The notes under the pieces: generated by a model | Seen by the model: the letters and a program-made list of their open reading frames with translations, nothing else | Databases searched by the model: none | Told to the model about the DNA's origin: nothing | Made by a program: the position numbers and the translations under genes | Part shown: in pieces, positions 40,640 through 49,065 of the stretch | Layout: every line of letters begins with the position of its first letter | Numbering within the stretch: position 1 is the stretch's first letter | Assembly (NCBI GenBank): GCA_000830255.1 | Contig: JQIT01000015.1 | Coordinates: forward strand, 1 to 58,661 | Direction of reading: 5' to 3' | From: Sulfuricurvum sp. PC08-66 | Lineage (GTDB): Bacteria > Campylobacterota > Campylobacteria > Campylobacterales > Sulfurimonadaceae | Length of the DNA: 58,661 nucleotides

Positions 40640-42337
40640 TCAGAGCGTTTCAAACGCTTTGGGTTCTCCCAAATAATAGCCCTGTACACACTCCACACCT
40701 AGTTGTGTCACCATATCGTAGATTGCTTTGTCGCTTACATATTCGGCGACGGTTTTGAGTCGCAAAGTAGTAGCGAAATTGACGATGGAAGCGACGATGG
40801 CTTGGGTGTTGGGATTGGTGCAAATATCACGAATAAGCGAGCCGTCGATTTTGAGTGTATCGATAGGCAGACGTACCACGTGGGCGAAGTTGGAGTAGCC
40901 CGTCCCAAAGTCATCGATAGAGATATCGATGTGGTGCGCTTTGAGGCGTTCAAGTACCCCAATGATACGGTCGTAGTTGTCGATGCCCTCTGATTCGAGT
41001 ATCTCGATGACGAGGCGGTGTTGCATGTTGTACGTTTTGATAGCGTGGATGAGGTGCTCGATGGTGGCACCGCTGAGTAGGTCTTCGACGCTGAGATTAA
41101 TACTCACCTTTTCATCTCGGTCGGCAAAAAGTGCGCACGCTTGGGTGATGATGTGGTGTGAGAGGCGACTGTAGAGACGTGAGCGCTTCGCCACATGTAA
41201 AAACGCCATGGGAGCTACGACGCTACCGTCGGTCTCGATGTAGCGCATCAGTGCCTCATACTTTTTGATTTTGCCCGTTTTGGTAGAGACGATAGGCTGG
41301 AAGAAGAGTACGATGCGATTCTCTTGGAGCGCTGATTCGAGTTTTTTGGTCCATGTGAAGTTCTGCTCATACTCTTTTTGGGGGTCGTGCTCTGGCGCAT
41401 AAAGGGCATAGAGGGTATGCGAAAGTTTGGCTTTTTTGAGCGCCGTATCTGCCATGGCTAAAAGGAGATTTTTTTCATCGGGTGTTTTGGCGTTCGCGAT
41501 ACCAAAGGAGAGCTCCAAGCTAAAACGTATTTCGTTGTAGCTAAAAGGGTGCGCCTCGATGTGTGCTACGAGGTTCTCGATGAGGCTGACACAGGTGTGT
41601 ATCGATTGGGGTGTGTGTGGCATGAGCGCGAACTCATCACCGCCCAAGCGATAGCAGTGCCATGTGTTGTCGTGGCAGGTGGAGATAAGCTGTTGCGCCA
41701 AATAGATGAGCATCTCATCGCCTAAAGAGAGTCCAAAGAGCGAATTGACCTCTTTGAGTCGACTGATATTAAGCAGAATTATCGTGGGCGTATCGAGGGT
41801 GGCTAAATCCTCTTGGAGTTTGAGTCGGTTGGGGATGTGGGTGAGGTAATCGGTGTGAAGCTGCTCTTGGAGGGCTTGGCGGTGGCGTACGAGTTTGGTC
41901 ACGTCGGTTTTGATAGAGATAAACTCTACGATGTTGTCGTGTGCATCCAAAATAGGGGCGATGGTGGTCTCAACAAAAAAGCTCTCACCCGCTTTGTTGC
42001 GGTTTTTGAGGGTGCCGTGCCACACCTTTTTGTCCAAAATATCCCTCCAAAGCTCTCTGTAGAGTTGAGTGGGCATGTCAGGAGAGCGCACGATATTGTG
42101 ATTTTGCCCTATGAGTTCGGCTTTGGTGTAGCCTGAGAGTTTCTCGAAGCGCTCATTGACGTAGGTGATGATGCCATGCTTATCTGTTTTGGTGATGTAA
42201 TTGGACTCATCGACGATTTGTTTGTACTCTTGGAGGAGCTTGGATTGGGCTTTGTAGGCGCGAAGGGCTTGCATGTAGGAGTGGTGGTGGATGCGATTTC
42301 GAAAGAGAAAACGACGAAGTTTGCGCCACACACCCAT
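40640..42337 (-). CDS. PAS-GGDEF-EAL protein (cyclic di-GMP turnover)
   Basis: A 565-residue protein. The PAS domain has GYTKAELIGQNHNIVRSPDM, close to the Aer-like PAS at 16263. The GGDEF motif is intact (CYRLGGDEFALM), with no RxxD inhibitory site visible. The EAL domain keeps KYEALMRY, INLSVEDL, IEILESEG and IDDFGTGYSNFAHV, so phosphodiesterase activity is likely; both may operate. No membrane helix. Only 83 bases separate it from the LytTR gene ending at 42421. SD not obvious. Confidence 0.94.
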   Translation of the reverse strand: MGVWRKLRRFLFRNRIHHHSYMQALRAYKAQSKLLQEYKQIVDESNYITKTDKHGIITYVNERFEKLSGYTKAELIGQNHNIVRSPDMPTQLYRELWRDILDKKVWHGTLKNRNKAGESFFVETTIAPILDAHDNIVEFISIKTDVTKLVRHRQALQEQLHTDYLTHIPNRLKLQEDLATLDTPTIILLNISRLKEVNSLFGLSLGDEMLIYLAQQLISTCHDNTWHCYRLGGDEFALMPHTPQSIHTCVSLIENLVAHIEAHPFSYNEIRFSLELSFGIANAKTPDEKNLLLAMADTALKKAKLSHTLYALYAPEHDPQKEYEQNFTWTKKLESALQENRIVLFFQPIVSTKTGKIKKYEALMRYIETDGSVVAPMAFLHVAKRSRLYSRLSHHIITQACALFADRDEKVSINLSVEDLLSGATIEHLIHAIKTYNMQHRLVIEILESEGIDNYDRIIGVLERLKAHHIDISIDDFGTGYSNFAHVVRLPIDTLKIDGSLIRDICTNPNTQAIVASIVNFATTLRLKTVAEYVSDKAIYDMVTQLGVECVQGYYLGEPKAFETL

Positions 42338-42420
42338 GCTCTGCCCCTTCGATAAATTTGTTTATCTTATGACGCTAGCGCTTTGAGGCGGTTGAATGTC
42401 GATGCAATTGTTGCCGAACC

Positions 42421-43116
42421 TTAGCCAAATTGTGCTCGAAAAGCTTTGGCTCCCTCTTTGGAGGATTCGACCTCCTCTTTGATACCTGTGAAGCTAAAAC
42501 GCAATCGACTCTGCTCGACGGTGGTGATGCTTTTGATCTTATTGATATTGATGAGGTAGGAGCGGTGAATGCGCACAAATTGGTGAGGAAGGAGGCGCTT
42601 TTCAAGGTCAGAAATTTTTTGGACGTAGTAGGAGAAGCCTTGGGCGGTGCGTAGCATCACCTCGGCTAAATCGGCTTTGATATAGTAGATATCTTCGGGT
42701 TTGAGCAGATAATAATCCTCGCCATTTTTGCTCATGATGCGAAACTGCGTATCCATGACCGCTCTGGCATTAGCGACACGGTCGATAGCGTTTTTGAGGC
42801 TCTCGATACTAAAGGGTTTGACCAAATAGCCCGACGCCCCCAAATCAAACGCCTCTATAGCGTGGTTGTCGTAGCCTGTTTGGAAGATGACGGCTATATC
42901 GTTTTGGCGCAGTCGAAGCGCGTAGGCGAGTTCTAGTCCATTTATCTGGGGCATATTGATATCCAAAAGTGCCACATCGAAGCGCTCTTGGTCGATGGCT
43001 GCGAGTGCTGCAGAGGCATCGCTGGCTTTGACGATGTCGCTGTAGCCAAGGGTAATGAGCATACGCTCCAAGCGGGCAAGCCCTAAGGTTTCATCGTCAA
43101 CGATGAGTAGTTTCAT
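42421..43116 (-). CDS. LytTR-type response regulator
   Basis: A 231-residue regulator. The receiver has LLIVDDETLGLARLERML and phospho-acceptor Asp52 in ALLDINMPQINGLELA. The C-terminal LytTR domain (about 130-228) has YYLLKPEDIYYIKADLAEVM and FVRIHRSYLININKI, which binds DNA. It overlaps the upstream kinase by 20 bases and ends the lipid-modification operon. It may control that operon or others. Confidence 0.94.
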   Translation of the reverse strand: MKLLIVDDETLGLARLERMLITLGYSDIVKASDASAALAAIDQERFDVALLDINMPQINGLELAYALRLRQNDIAVIFQTGYDNHAIEAFDLGASGYLVKPFSIESLKNAIDRVANARAVMDTQFRIMSKNGEDYYLLKPEDIYYIKADLAEVMLRTAQGFSYYVQKISDLEKRLLPHQFVRIHRSYLININKIKSITTVEQSRLRFSFTGIKEEVESSKEGAKAFRAQFG

Positions 43117-44263
43117 GACACGCTCCTAGATGAATTGCAAGTGCAGGGGGATGAGTAGAGACGATGACCAATTTGCCTTGGCACAGCAGTCCCAAACGCT
43201 GATCGAGGTTGCCTAGCCCGATGCCCAACTGCGTGGTGGGCATGGGCAGACCGTCGTTGGAGACGGTGATGATGCCTTGGGCTTCATCGATAGCGATAGT
43301 GATGGTGAGCTCTTTTTGGCGTGCGTCGTAGCCATGTTTGATGGCGTTTTCGACCAAGAGCTGTATCGAAAATTTGGGCACACTCCATGTGGGTATCGAG
43401 GAGGGCAGATGCAGTTTGATGGCGTTGCCAAAACGGATGTTTTCCAATGCTACATAGTCTTGAACATGGCGTAGCTCATCGACCAAGGGCAGTTGTGTCT
43501 GCTCTTTCATGGTGTTGCGCAAAAAGGTAGAGACCTGCAAAATAGCCGTCTCTGCCTTGTCGATGTCGTGGTGGAGTAGCTCCGCAATCGAGTTGAGCGC
43601 ATTGAAGAGAAAATGGGGATTGAGCTGTCGCTCTAGAGAGGCGAGGCGGCTTTGGACGAGGTGATAATCGGCTTGCGCTTTTTGGATACGCAAATCTTGG
43701 ATTTGCTCAACAGAGCGCGCTATTTTGGACTCTAGGTCGGTATGGTACTCTTGGATGGACTCTTGGAGTCTGCCTTGGACTTTTTTGTAGTAGATAGCCA
43801 TCCCTGAGAGAAAAATCCCCGCCCAGAGCATCGACCACATCGCAAACCCCTCATAAAGGATAAGTGTAGGGTCAAAATAGTGCAAAACCAACATCGCCAA
43901 AAGCAGGAGATTAAAGGCAACCAACCACGCTTGGGTCTTGGCAAAGTCGCCCAATATGATGGTCACAATGGGCAAAATCAGCACCCACAAAATATCAAAG
44001 GTAGCATGCTCACCGATAAAAAAGAAGCTAAAAAAGAGTACATAAAGGATAATGATGAGGCGTTGGGCGGCACTTTCACTCTCGTGGGTGCGACGAAAAC
44101 GCCAAAGATGCAGTGCCGTAGCGATAAAGGTCGCGGCATAGACTCCCACAAAGGTGATTCGACCGTTAAGCGCATTGGCAATCATCGATGCCACCAAAAA
44201 GGCGAGCATGAGAAGGGAAATTTGGGTAATCGCTTTGGTGCGACTTTCGTTGAGGTAGTTCAA
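43097..44263 (-). CDS. LytS-like membrane histidine kinase
   Basis: A 388-residue kinase. About six membrane helices (residues 10-180: SLLMLAFLVASMIANAL, FSFFFIGEHATFDILWVLIL, LLLLAMLVLHYFDPTL) are followed by a coiled segment and a PF06580 His-kinase domain with LERQLNPHFLFNALNSIAEL. The ATPase part has LLVENAIKHGYDA and NDGLPMPTTQLGIGLGNL. I chose TTG at 44263 because a perfect AGGAGG lies five bases upstream; an ATG at 44296 adds 11 residues. Sensor input from the membrane helices is unknown. Confidence 0.85.
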   Translation of the reverse strand: MNYLNESRTKAITQISLLMLAFLVASMIANALNGRITFVGVYAATFIATALHLWRFRRTHESESAAQRLIIILYVLFFSFFFIGEHATFDILWVLILPIVTIILGDFAKTQAWLVAFNLLLLAMLVLHYFDPTLILYEGFAMWSMLWAGIFLSGMAIYYKKVQGRLQESIQEYHTDLESKIARSVEQIQDLRIQKAQADYHLVQSRLASLERQLNPHFLFNALNSIAELLHHDIDKAETAILQVSTFLRNTMKEQTQLPLVDELRHVQDYVALENIRFGNAIKLHLPSSIPTWSVPKFSIQLLVENAIKHGYDARQKELTITIAIDEAQGIITVSNDGLPMPTTQLGIGLGNLDQRLGLLCQGKLVIVSTHPPALAIHLGACHETTHR

Positions 44264-44301
44264 TGCAGCCTCCTGTGGCAACCCAAAGTGTAGCATAGAG
44301 A

Positions 44302-45126
44302 TTACCACTGCGCGACGCAATCCATGAGTGCCGCATCCAGCGAGGCAAAGCGAAAGACAAAGCCGCTTTGAAGTGCCGCTTGGGGTGTGGCGTGGGTCGA
44401 GGAGAGAAGCACCTGCGCCCCTTTGCCCATAAGTGCAAAAAGCGCCCATTTGGGCAGGGCAAGGAAAGGTCTGCGTCCTAGAAGTGCGCAGAGCTTTTGG
44501 GTGAAGTAGCGGTTGGTGACGATGTGCGGTGCCGTAGCGTTAAAAATGCCTGTCGCTTTTTGCTGGATAATATGGTCGATAAGGCGCACCACATCATCGA
44601 TATGTATCCAGCTCATCTTTTGGCTTCCATCGCCTAGAACACCACCCAATCCCCACGAAAAGGGGCGCTTCATCTGCGCCAATGCACCGCCACGGGGTGC
44701 CAAGACCACGCCCATGCGCAGTATCGCAGTGGGGATGTTGGCGTGCAGTGCTTCGGCTTCCCATTGGGAGCAAAGGCGTGCCAAAAAATCCTTCCCTCTT
44801 TGGGCGCATGTTTCGGTGCACTCTTCTTCTTGGGGGTAGATGCCCACCGCTGAGAAGGAGATGAAATGGCGCACACTGCTACGCCCAAGTGCCTTTACAA
44901 GGGCACGTGTGGTCTCGATACGGCTCTCCCAAAGCACCTTTTGGTAGGCGCTACTCCAGCGCTTGGAGATGGGCGCACCTGCGAGATTGATGAGGACATC
45001 GACCCCTTGAAGTTTGCTCTCTAGTGAGAGAGGGGTTTCGTTGCGACCCAAGAGGACGAGATCCTCAAAATAGCCTTGTAGCGCCTCTCCAATAAGTCCG
45101 CTTGCTCCATTAAGTGCTATTTTCAT
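44302..45126 (-). CDS. TIGR01777-family NAD(P)-dependent epimerase (YfcH-like)
   Basis: A 274-residue protein of the SDR family with N-terminal NAD(P) motif IALNGASGLIGEALQGYF, the VDVLINLAGAPISKRW segment and GIYPQEEECTETCAQRGKDF, then LRMGVVLAPRGGALAQM and SWIHIDDVVRLIDHI, all typical of TIGR01777. The substrate is unknown. It starts one base after the DUF3833 gene, in the fatty-acid modification operon, so a lipid redox substrate is a reasonable guess. Confidence 0.9.
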   Translation of the reverse strand: MKIALNGASGLIGEALQGYFEDLVLLGRNETPLSLESKLQGVDVLINLAGAPISKRWSSAYQKVLWESRIETTRALVKALGRSSVRHFISFSAVGIYPQEEECTETCAQRGKDFLARLCSQWEAEALHANIPTAILRMGVVLAPRGGALAQMKRPFSWGLGGVLGDGSQKMSWIHIDDVVRLIDHIIQQKATGIFNATAPHIVTNRYFTQKLCALLGRRPFLALPKWALFALMGKGAQVLLSSTHATPQAALQSGFVFRFASLDAALMDCVAQW

Positions 45127-45127
45127 C

Positions 45128-45685
45128 CTATTCGCGCTCCTCTAGGGGGAAATCTTTGATAATCGTAATGACCAACTCTCCTACGGTAATGCCAAATTTT
45201 TTCATCTTGGAGTGGTTGATAATGACCCCATCCTCTTGCAGATGGAGCCAATCGCGTATATCGATATCGAGCGTCCCCTCATTGTAGGGGATGCGAAGCG
45301 TATAGTCGAGCATCATGGTGTTGCCCACGACGCGAATAGGGGAGGTGCCTATGACATTGTCTGCGGTGCCGCTGTAGTGCCCCTCTTGTGCGGTGGGGGT
45401 GATGTGCCATGTGCGGCGCTCCTCCTCCCCGTCGCTGTAGAGGAAGTACTCTTTGAGCTCTCCCTCGCCTGTTGTGCTATCCCAGCTTCCTACGAGGTGA
45501 CCTTTGAAGGTGCGAATGATGTTGCCGTTGTAGTCCTTGACCAGACCGTAGGCTGTCATGCGACCATCGAGCACCTTTTGGGGTACAAAAGTAGGGGTGG
45601 TTTGTGCAAAATCTTCGAGCTGCATCGTGTCGCATCCGCTCAAAAGCAGAGCAAAAATGAGCGCAATAAAAGAGGTATATCTCAT
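45128..45685 (-). CDS. DUF3833-family lipoprotein
   Basis: A 185-residue lipoprotein: signal peptide with the lipobox LLLSGC (Cys18) then MQLEDFAQTTPTFVPQKVLD. The mature part is a beta-rich lipocalin-like fold (GRMTAYGLVKDYNGNIIRTF, GEGELKEYFLYSDGEEERR, DYTLRIPYNEGTLDIDIRDW). DUF3833 proteins almost always travel with CFA-type methyltransferases and DUF1365 proteins. It overlaps the methyltransferase by four bases. Function unknown; lipid carriage is likely. Confidence 0.88.
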   Translation of the reverse strand: MRYTSFIALIFALLLSGCDTMQLEDFAQTTPTFVPQKVLDGRMTAYGLVKDYNGNIIRTFKGHLVGSWDSTTGEGELKEYFLYSDGEEERRTWHITPTAQEGHYSGTADNVIGTSPIRVVGNTMMLDYTLRIPYNEGTLDIDIRDWLHLQEDGVIINHSKMKKFGITVGELVITIIKDFPLEERE

Positions 45686-46911
45686 TTGAAATCCTTTGTG
45701 GAGAGTTGATTGAGTCGCATATTGTTCGCGGGAGTAAAAACCAATTGTGCCAGACCAATGTTACGCGTGGCAAAAGCGGCTTCGCAGTAGTTGAGATAGA
45801 GTCGCCACATCCGAAGAAAACGCTCATCGAAGCCCAACGCTCTGATATCGTCGATACGATGCATGAAATTTTTATACCATCGATGCAGTGTCACGGCATA
45901 GTGAGGGGTGAAATCCTCCATGTGCAAAAGCTCTAGGTGCGTGTGGCGCTTGGTGGTGTGCAGTATCGCCTCTAGGCTTGGCAGATGTCCCCCTGGGAAG
46001 ATATATTCTTGAATGAAATCGGTGCTAGTGCGGTAATCGTCGTAGCGCCAATCGGGTATCGTGATGACTTGGAGCGCCAAAAGTGCGTGCGGTGCCATGA
46101 GGTGTTGGCATTGGCGAAAAAAGGTCGCAAAATAGTCATGCCCCACCGCCTCGAACATCTCTACTGCGACGATGGCATCGTAGGTGCCTCTCGTGTCGCG
46201 ATAATCCTCTAGGCGCACTTCGATGTGGTCCAAGAGTCCCAGCGCCGCGAAACGCGCTTCGCAGTAGCTCTTTTGGGCTTGAGAGAGAGTAAGTGTGGTG
46301 ACTTTGGCGTCGTAGGTTTGCGCCAAATGTATCGCCATAGCACCCCAACCAGAGCCAATTTCCAGCACCTTTGCCCCTCGAGGCAGACGCAGTTTGGAAG
46401 CCAGATGGGCGATTTTGCGCTCTTGGGCAACATGCAGTGGCTCATCGATACGGGCAAAAAGTGCGCTGGAATAGAGCATCGTCTCATCGAGCATAAGGGC
46501 GAAAAATTCATTGGAGAGGTCGTAGTGGTGTGCGATATTTTTGCGCGATTTTTTCTTGGAATTTTTGCGCAGAGCGTGTTTGAGTCGGTTCCAGTGCGGT
46601 ATGAGTGCACGAAAGCCCCCCTTTTTGTCACTGCTTCGTACGCCCAAAGTGGCGCTATTTTCCAGAGCTAATCGCACCAGTGCTGTCATATCATCGACCT
46701 CAAAATCGCCCTCGAGGTAGCTTTGGGCGAAGCCAATATCCCCAAAGAGCGCCAATCGACGAAAAAGATGACCGTTTTTGAGTACCAAGGTTATAGGCTT
46801 GCTCTTTTTGTCCCCGTAAATGCGTCTTTGCCCATCGCTGTAGGTGACGTGCAGATGACCTTGGGTGATGGCGCTCAAAAGCGTGTCGCCGATGCGTTCA
46901 AAATACTCCAT
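45682..46911 (-). CDS. cfa: cyclopropane-fatty-acid synthase-like methyltransferase
   Basis: A 409-residue SAM-dependent enzyme that adds a methylene or methyl group to unsaturated phospholipid acyl chains. The SAM motif is VLEIGSGWGAMAIHLAQ, followed by TLSQAQKSYCEARFAALGL, YDAIVAVEMFEAVGHDYF and IPDWRYDDYRTSTDFIQEYI, with HYDLSNEFFALMLDETMLYS before. This fits CFA/UfaM-like enzymes. AAAGGAGTTAAG precedes the ATG at 46911; a longer frame from 46959 overlaps the upstream gene. Product (cyclopropane or methylated fatty acid) unknown. Confidence 0.93.
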   Translation of the reverse strand: MEYFERIGDTLLSAITQGHLHVTYSDGQRRIYGDKKSKPITLVLKNGHLFRRLALFGDIGFAQSYLEGDFEVDDMTALVRLALENSATLGVRSSDKKGGFRALIPHWNRLKHALRKNSKKKSRKNIAHHYDLSNEFFALMLDETMLYSSALFARIDEPLHVAQERKIAHLASKLRLPRGAKVLEIGSGWGAMAIHLAQTYDAKVTTLTLSQAQKSYCEARFAALGLLDHIEVRLEDYRDTRGTYDAIVAVEMFEAVGHDYFATFFRQCQHLMAPHALLALQVITIPDWRYDDYRTSTDFIQEYIFPGGHLPSLEAILHTTKRHTHLELLHMEDFTPHYAVTLHRWYKNFMHRIDDIRALGFDERFLRMWRLYLNYCEAAFATRNIGLAQLVFTPANNMRLNQLSTKDFK

Positions 46912-46912
46912 C

Positions 46913-47656
46913 TTAACTCCTTTTGGTGGTATCGAGTGCGTTGGGTGTGTGCCATGCAAGCCCTTTGCGCCACAGCTTCCACGACTGCCAAAGGGTGCGC
47001 GTCACGACCCATAGCGTCAAGAAGGTGTGCCGCGCAAAAAGCGCCGTCACGGTACGCGAAGTGAAGGGAAGCGCATCACCGTTAAAAGCGGCGACAAGCT
47101 GACACACACCGTCACGGCTGTATTCGATGTTGATACGCAGAGCGCTAGGGGAGTATTGCAGGGTGAAGGTATACTCCCCGTCACGCGCAAAAAAGGGCGA
47201 GACGTGCATCTCTTTTGGGACTTTGCCTGTGTAGACGCCCCCATGGGTGGCGCCACGAAGTGTTACAGGGTAGAGGATGCGCCCACCGTTGTAGTTGTGC
47301 ACTTGGACGAACATTTGCGTGGGCGTTTGCCCCTCAAGCAGTATCAAAAAAGAGGCGGGATTGAAGACAAAACCTGCGATACGAGGTAGCGTGATATAGC
47401 GTATCGAGGTGGGTTTGGGCAGGGCATGAGCCTCCAAAAGTGCCGCTACATTGGTGGCGAAATCGTCGCTAGCGCCAAAATGGTCGCGGGCAGTAAAGCT
47501 AAAGAGATTGCCCTTTTCGTAGCCGAAAAATCGATGGGAGAGGCAATCAATATAAGCTACATCGATATCGAGGAGGAAAAAACGGTAGGAAAAGGTGTGC
47601 ATTTTGGGCACGAAGCGTCGATGGTAGATGACGCCCTCATAAAAACGGTGGCTCAT
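46913..47656 (-). CDS. DUF1365 protein
   Basis: A 247-residue protein of the DUF1365 (COG3496) family: YEGVIYHRRFVPKMHTFSYR, the LLDIDVAYIDCLSHRFFGYE segment, NPASFLILLEGQ and QVHNYNGGRILYPVTLRG, then KEMHVSPFFARDGEYTFTLQ. These proteins occur with CFA-type enzymes and FAD oxidoreductases; their reaction is not known. I chose the ATG at 47656 because it overlaps the upstream gene by four bases; a longer frame from 47728 lies inside that gene. Confidence 0.92.
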   Translation of the reverse strand: MSHRFYEGVIYHRRFVPKMHTFSYRFFLLDIDVAYIDCLSHRFFGYEKGNLFSFTARDHFGASDDFATNVAALLEAHALPKPTSIRYITLPRIAGFVFNPASFLILLEGQTPTQMFVQVHNYNGGRILYPVTLRGATHGGVYTGKVPKEMHVSPFFARDGEYTFTLQYSPSALRINIEYSRDGVCQLVAAFNGDALPFTSRTVTALFARHTFLTLWVVTRTLWQSWKLWRKGLAWHTPNALDTTKRS

Positions 47657-48891
47657 AGGTCGCACCCAAGCTTTTGGGCGATAGTGTGTGCACTCCAAAG
47701 CCCATCTTCGTGAAAGCCATAACGCCAATACGCCCCCGCATAGTAGGTGTGACGCACGCCGTTGATACGCTCTCGATGAGACTGCATCGCGATGGCTTTG
47801 GCGTCAAATTGGGGGTGCTCATACGCAATACGCTCGATGAGGTTGGTGAGAGTGCTTGTTTCGTTGAGAGAGACGAAATACTCCTTGATTTTGTCGAGGT
47901 TTTGGAGGCGATTTATCCAATAGGAGAGGGTCACTTTTTGGGCGGTGTTGGCGTTGGTTTTGTAATTCCACGCTGTCCAAATGCCCTTGTGCGGATAGAG
48001 CGCACGGGTATCGGTGTGCAAAATTGCGTGGTTGGTGGTGTAGGTAAAAGCACCCAAAATTTCGCGCTCATCGGCACTAGGGTCTTCTAGCATGCTAAGC
48101 GCGTCGGGTGCATGCATCGCCATGACCACCGCGTCATAAAAGGATGCATTACCCATCGCATCGAGGAGTTCCACACCGTGGTCGAGACGGCGTATGCGTG
48201 TAATGTGGCTTTGGGTGATGATGGTGCCGCTGATGTGTGGGGAGAGTTTTTGAATATATTGGATGCTTCCATTGGAGACGGTGAGCCATTGGTGGTGTGT
48301 CGATACGCCCAAAAGCCCATGGTTTTTGAAAAAATTCAAAAAGGTACGCGCAGGAAAGTCGTGCATCTTTTGGCTAGGAGTCGACCAAATTGCCGCACCC
48401 ATGGGGAAGAGATAGCGCTCTTTGAAGGGGGTGCTGTAAGTGCTCAAATACTCTCCCAAGGGTCTGTCCAAATCGGTGTGATTATTTTGCAAATCGCGGT
48501 GCGCTTTGGCATTGAAGCGGAGGATGTCCACTATCATGCGCCAGTGGCTAGGACGCAAAAGATTTTTGGCTTGAAAAAAGAGCCCCTTGAGAGAGTCTCC
48601 ACTGTAGGCAATATCCTTTTGGGTATCCCAAAATCCAAAACTCATGTCGCTCTTTTCGATGACGACACCCAATTTTTCAAAGAGCCGTGTGAGCAGCGGA
48701 TAGGTAGCGTGATTGAAGACCAAAAAGCCTGTATCGACACCGAACGATTCAAACGCCTCTTGGACGATGGTGGTGCGTGCGTGCCCGCCCAAACGTGCCT
48801 CTTTTTCATAGAGGTCTACGTGGTGCTTTTGGCTGAGCATATAGGCAGCACCCAATCCGCTAATACCCGCTCCCAATACCGCTATTCTCAT
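47653..48891 (-). CDS. FAD-dependent oxidoreductase (amine-oxidase-like)
   Basis: A 412-residue flavoprotein of the COG2907 type. The FAD motif GAGISGLGAAYMLSQ lies at the N-terminus with YEKEARLGGHARTTIV; FPMGAAIWSTPSQKMHDFPA and GVRHTYYAGAYWRYGFHEDG are characteristic. It probably oxidises fatty acyl chains or works with the neighbouring DUF1365 and CFA-type proteins on membrane lipids, as this gene set recurs across proteobacteria and in some is linked to singlet-oxygen stress. First gene of the operon; promoter lies between 48892 and 49065. Confidence 0.93.
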   Translation of the reverse strand: MRIAVLGAGISGLGAAYMLSQKHHVDLYEKEARLGGHARTTIVQEAFESFGVDTGFLVFNHATYPLLTRLFEKLGVVIEKSDMSFGFWDTQKDIAYSGDSLKGLFFQAKNLLRPSHWRMIVDILRFNAKAHRDLQNNHTDLDRPLGEYLSTYSTPFKERYLFPMGAAIWSTPSQKMHDFPARTFLNFFKNHGLLGVSTHHQWLTVSNGSIQYIQKLSPHISGTIITQSHITRIRRLDHGVELLDAMGNASFYDAVVMAMHAPDALSMLEDPSADEREILGAFTYTTNHAILHTDTRALYPHKGIWTAWNYKTNANTAQKVTLSYWINRLQNLDKIKEYFVSLNETSTLTNLIERIAYEHPQFDAKAIAMQSHRERINGVRHTYYAGAYWRYGFHEDGLWSAHTIAQKLGCDL

Positions 48892-48989
48892 TTGGCTGGC
48901 TCCTGTGTAGATAGGTGCAATTGTAGAAAAAGGGCTCTTTCATTCGTAGAGGTAGAATGTCTATTGATAGGGTTGCTTCAGCCTCCAAA

Positions 48990-48998
48990 TGCTAAAAT
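48990..48998 (+). promoter_or_regulatory. extended -10 promoter of purB
   Basis: TGCTAAAAT at 48990-48998 is 67 bases before the purB start. A TTGCTT lies 14 bases upstream, too close for a standard -35. Confidence 0.45.
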
Positions 48999-49065
48999 GC
49001 TTGCTCTTTGGTAATAGTGAATAGATTATGAGTGAATTGTAAAAAAGCATCACAAGGACGGTGAA

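Noticed and set aside
43097-44449. 450-codon version of the LytS-like kinase
   Set aside because: Its first 50 codons lie inside the epimerase gene in another frame; AGGAGG places the start at 44263.
48112-49014. 300-codon plus-strand frame opposite the FAD oxidoreductase
   Set aside because: The minus strand carries the FAD motif and operon context; the plus frame runs through the promoter region and resembles no protein.
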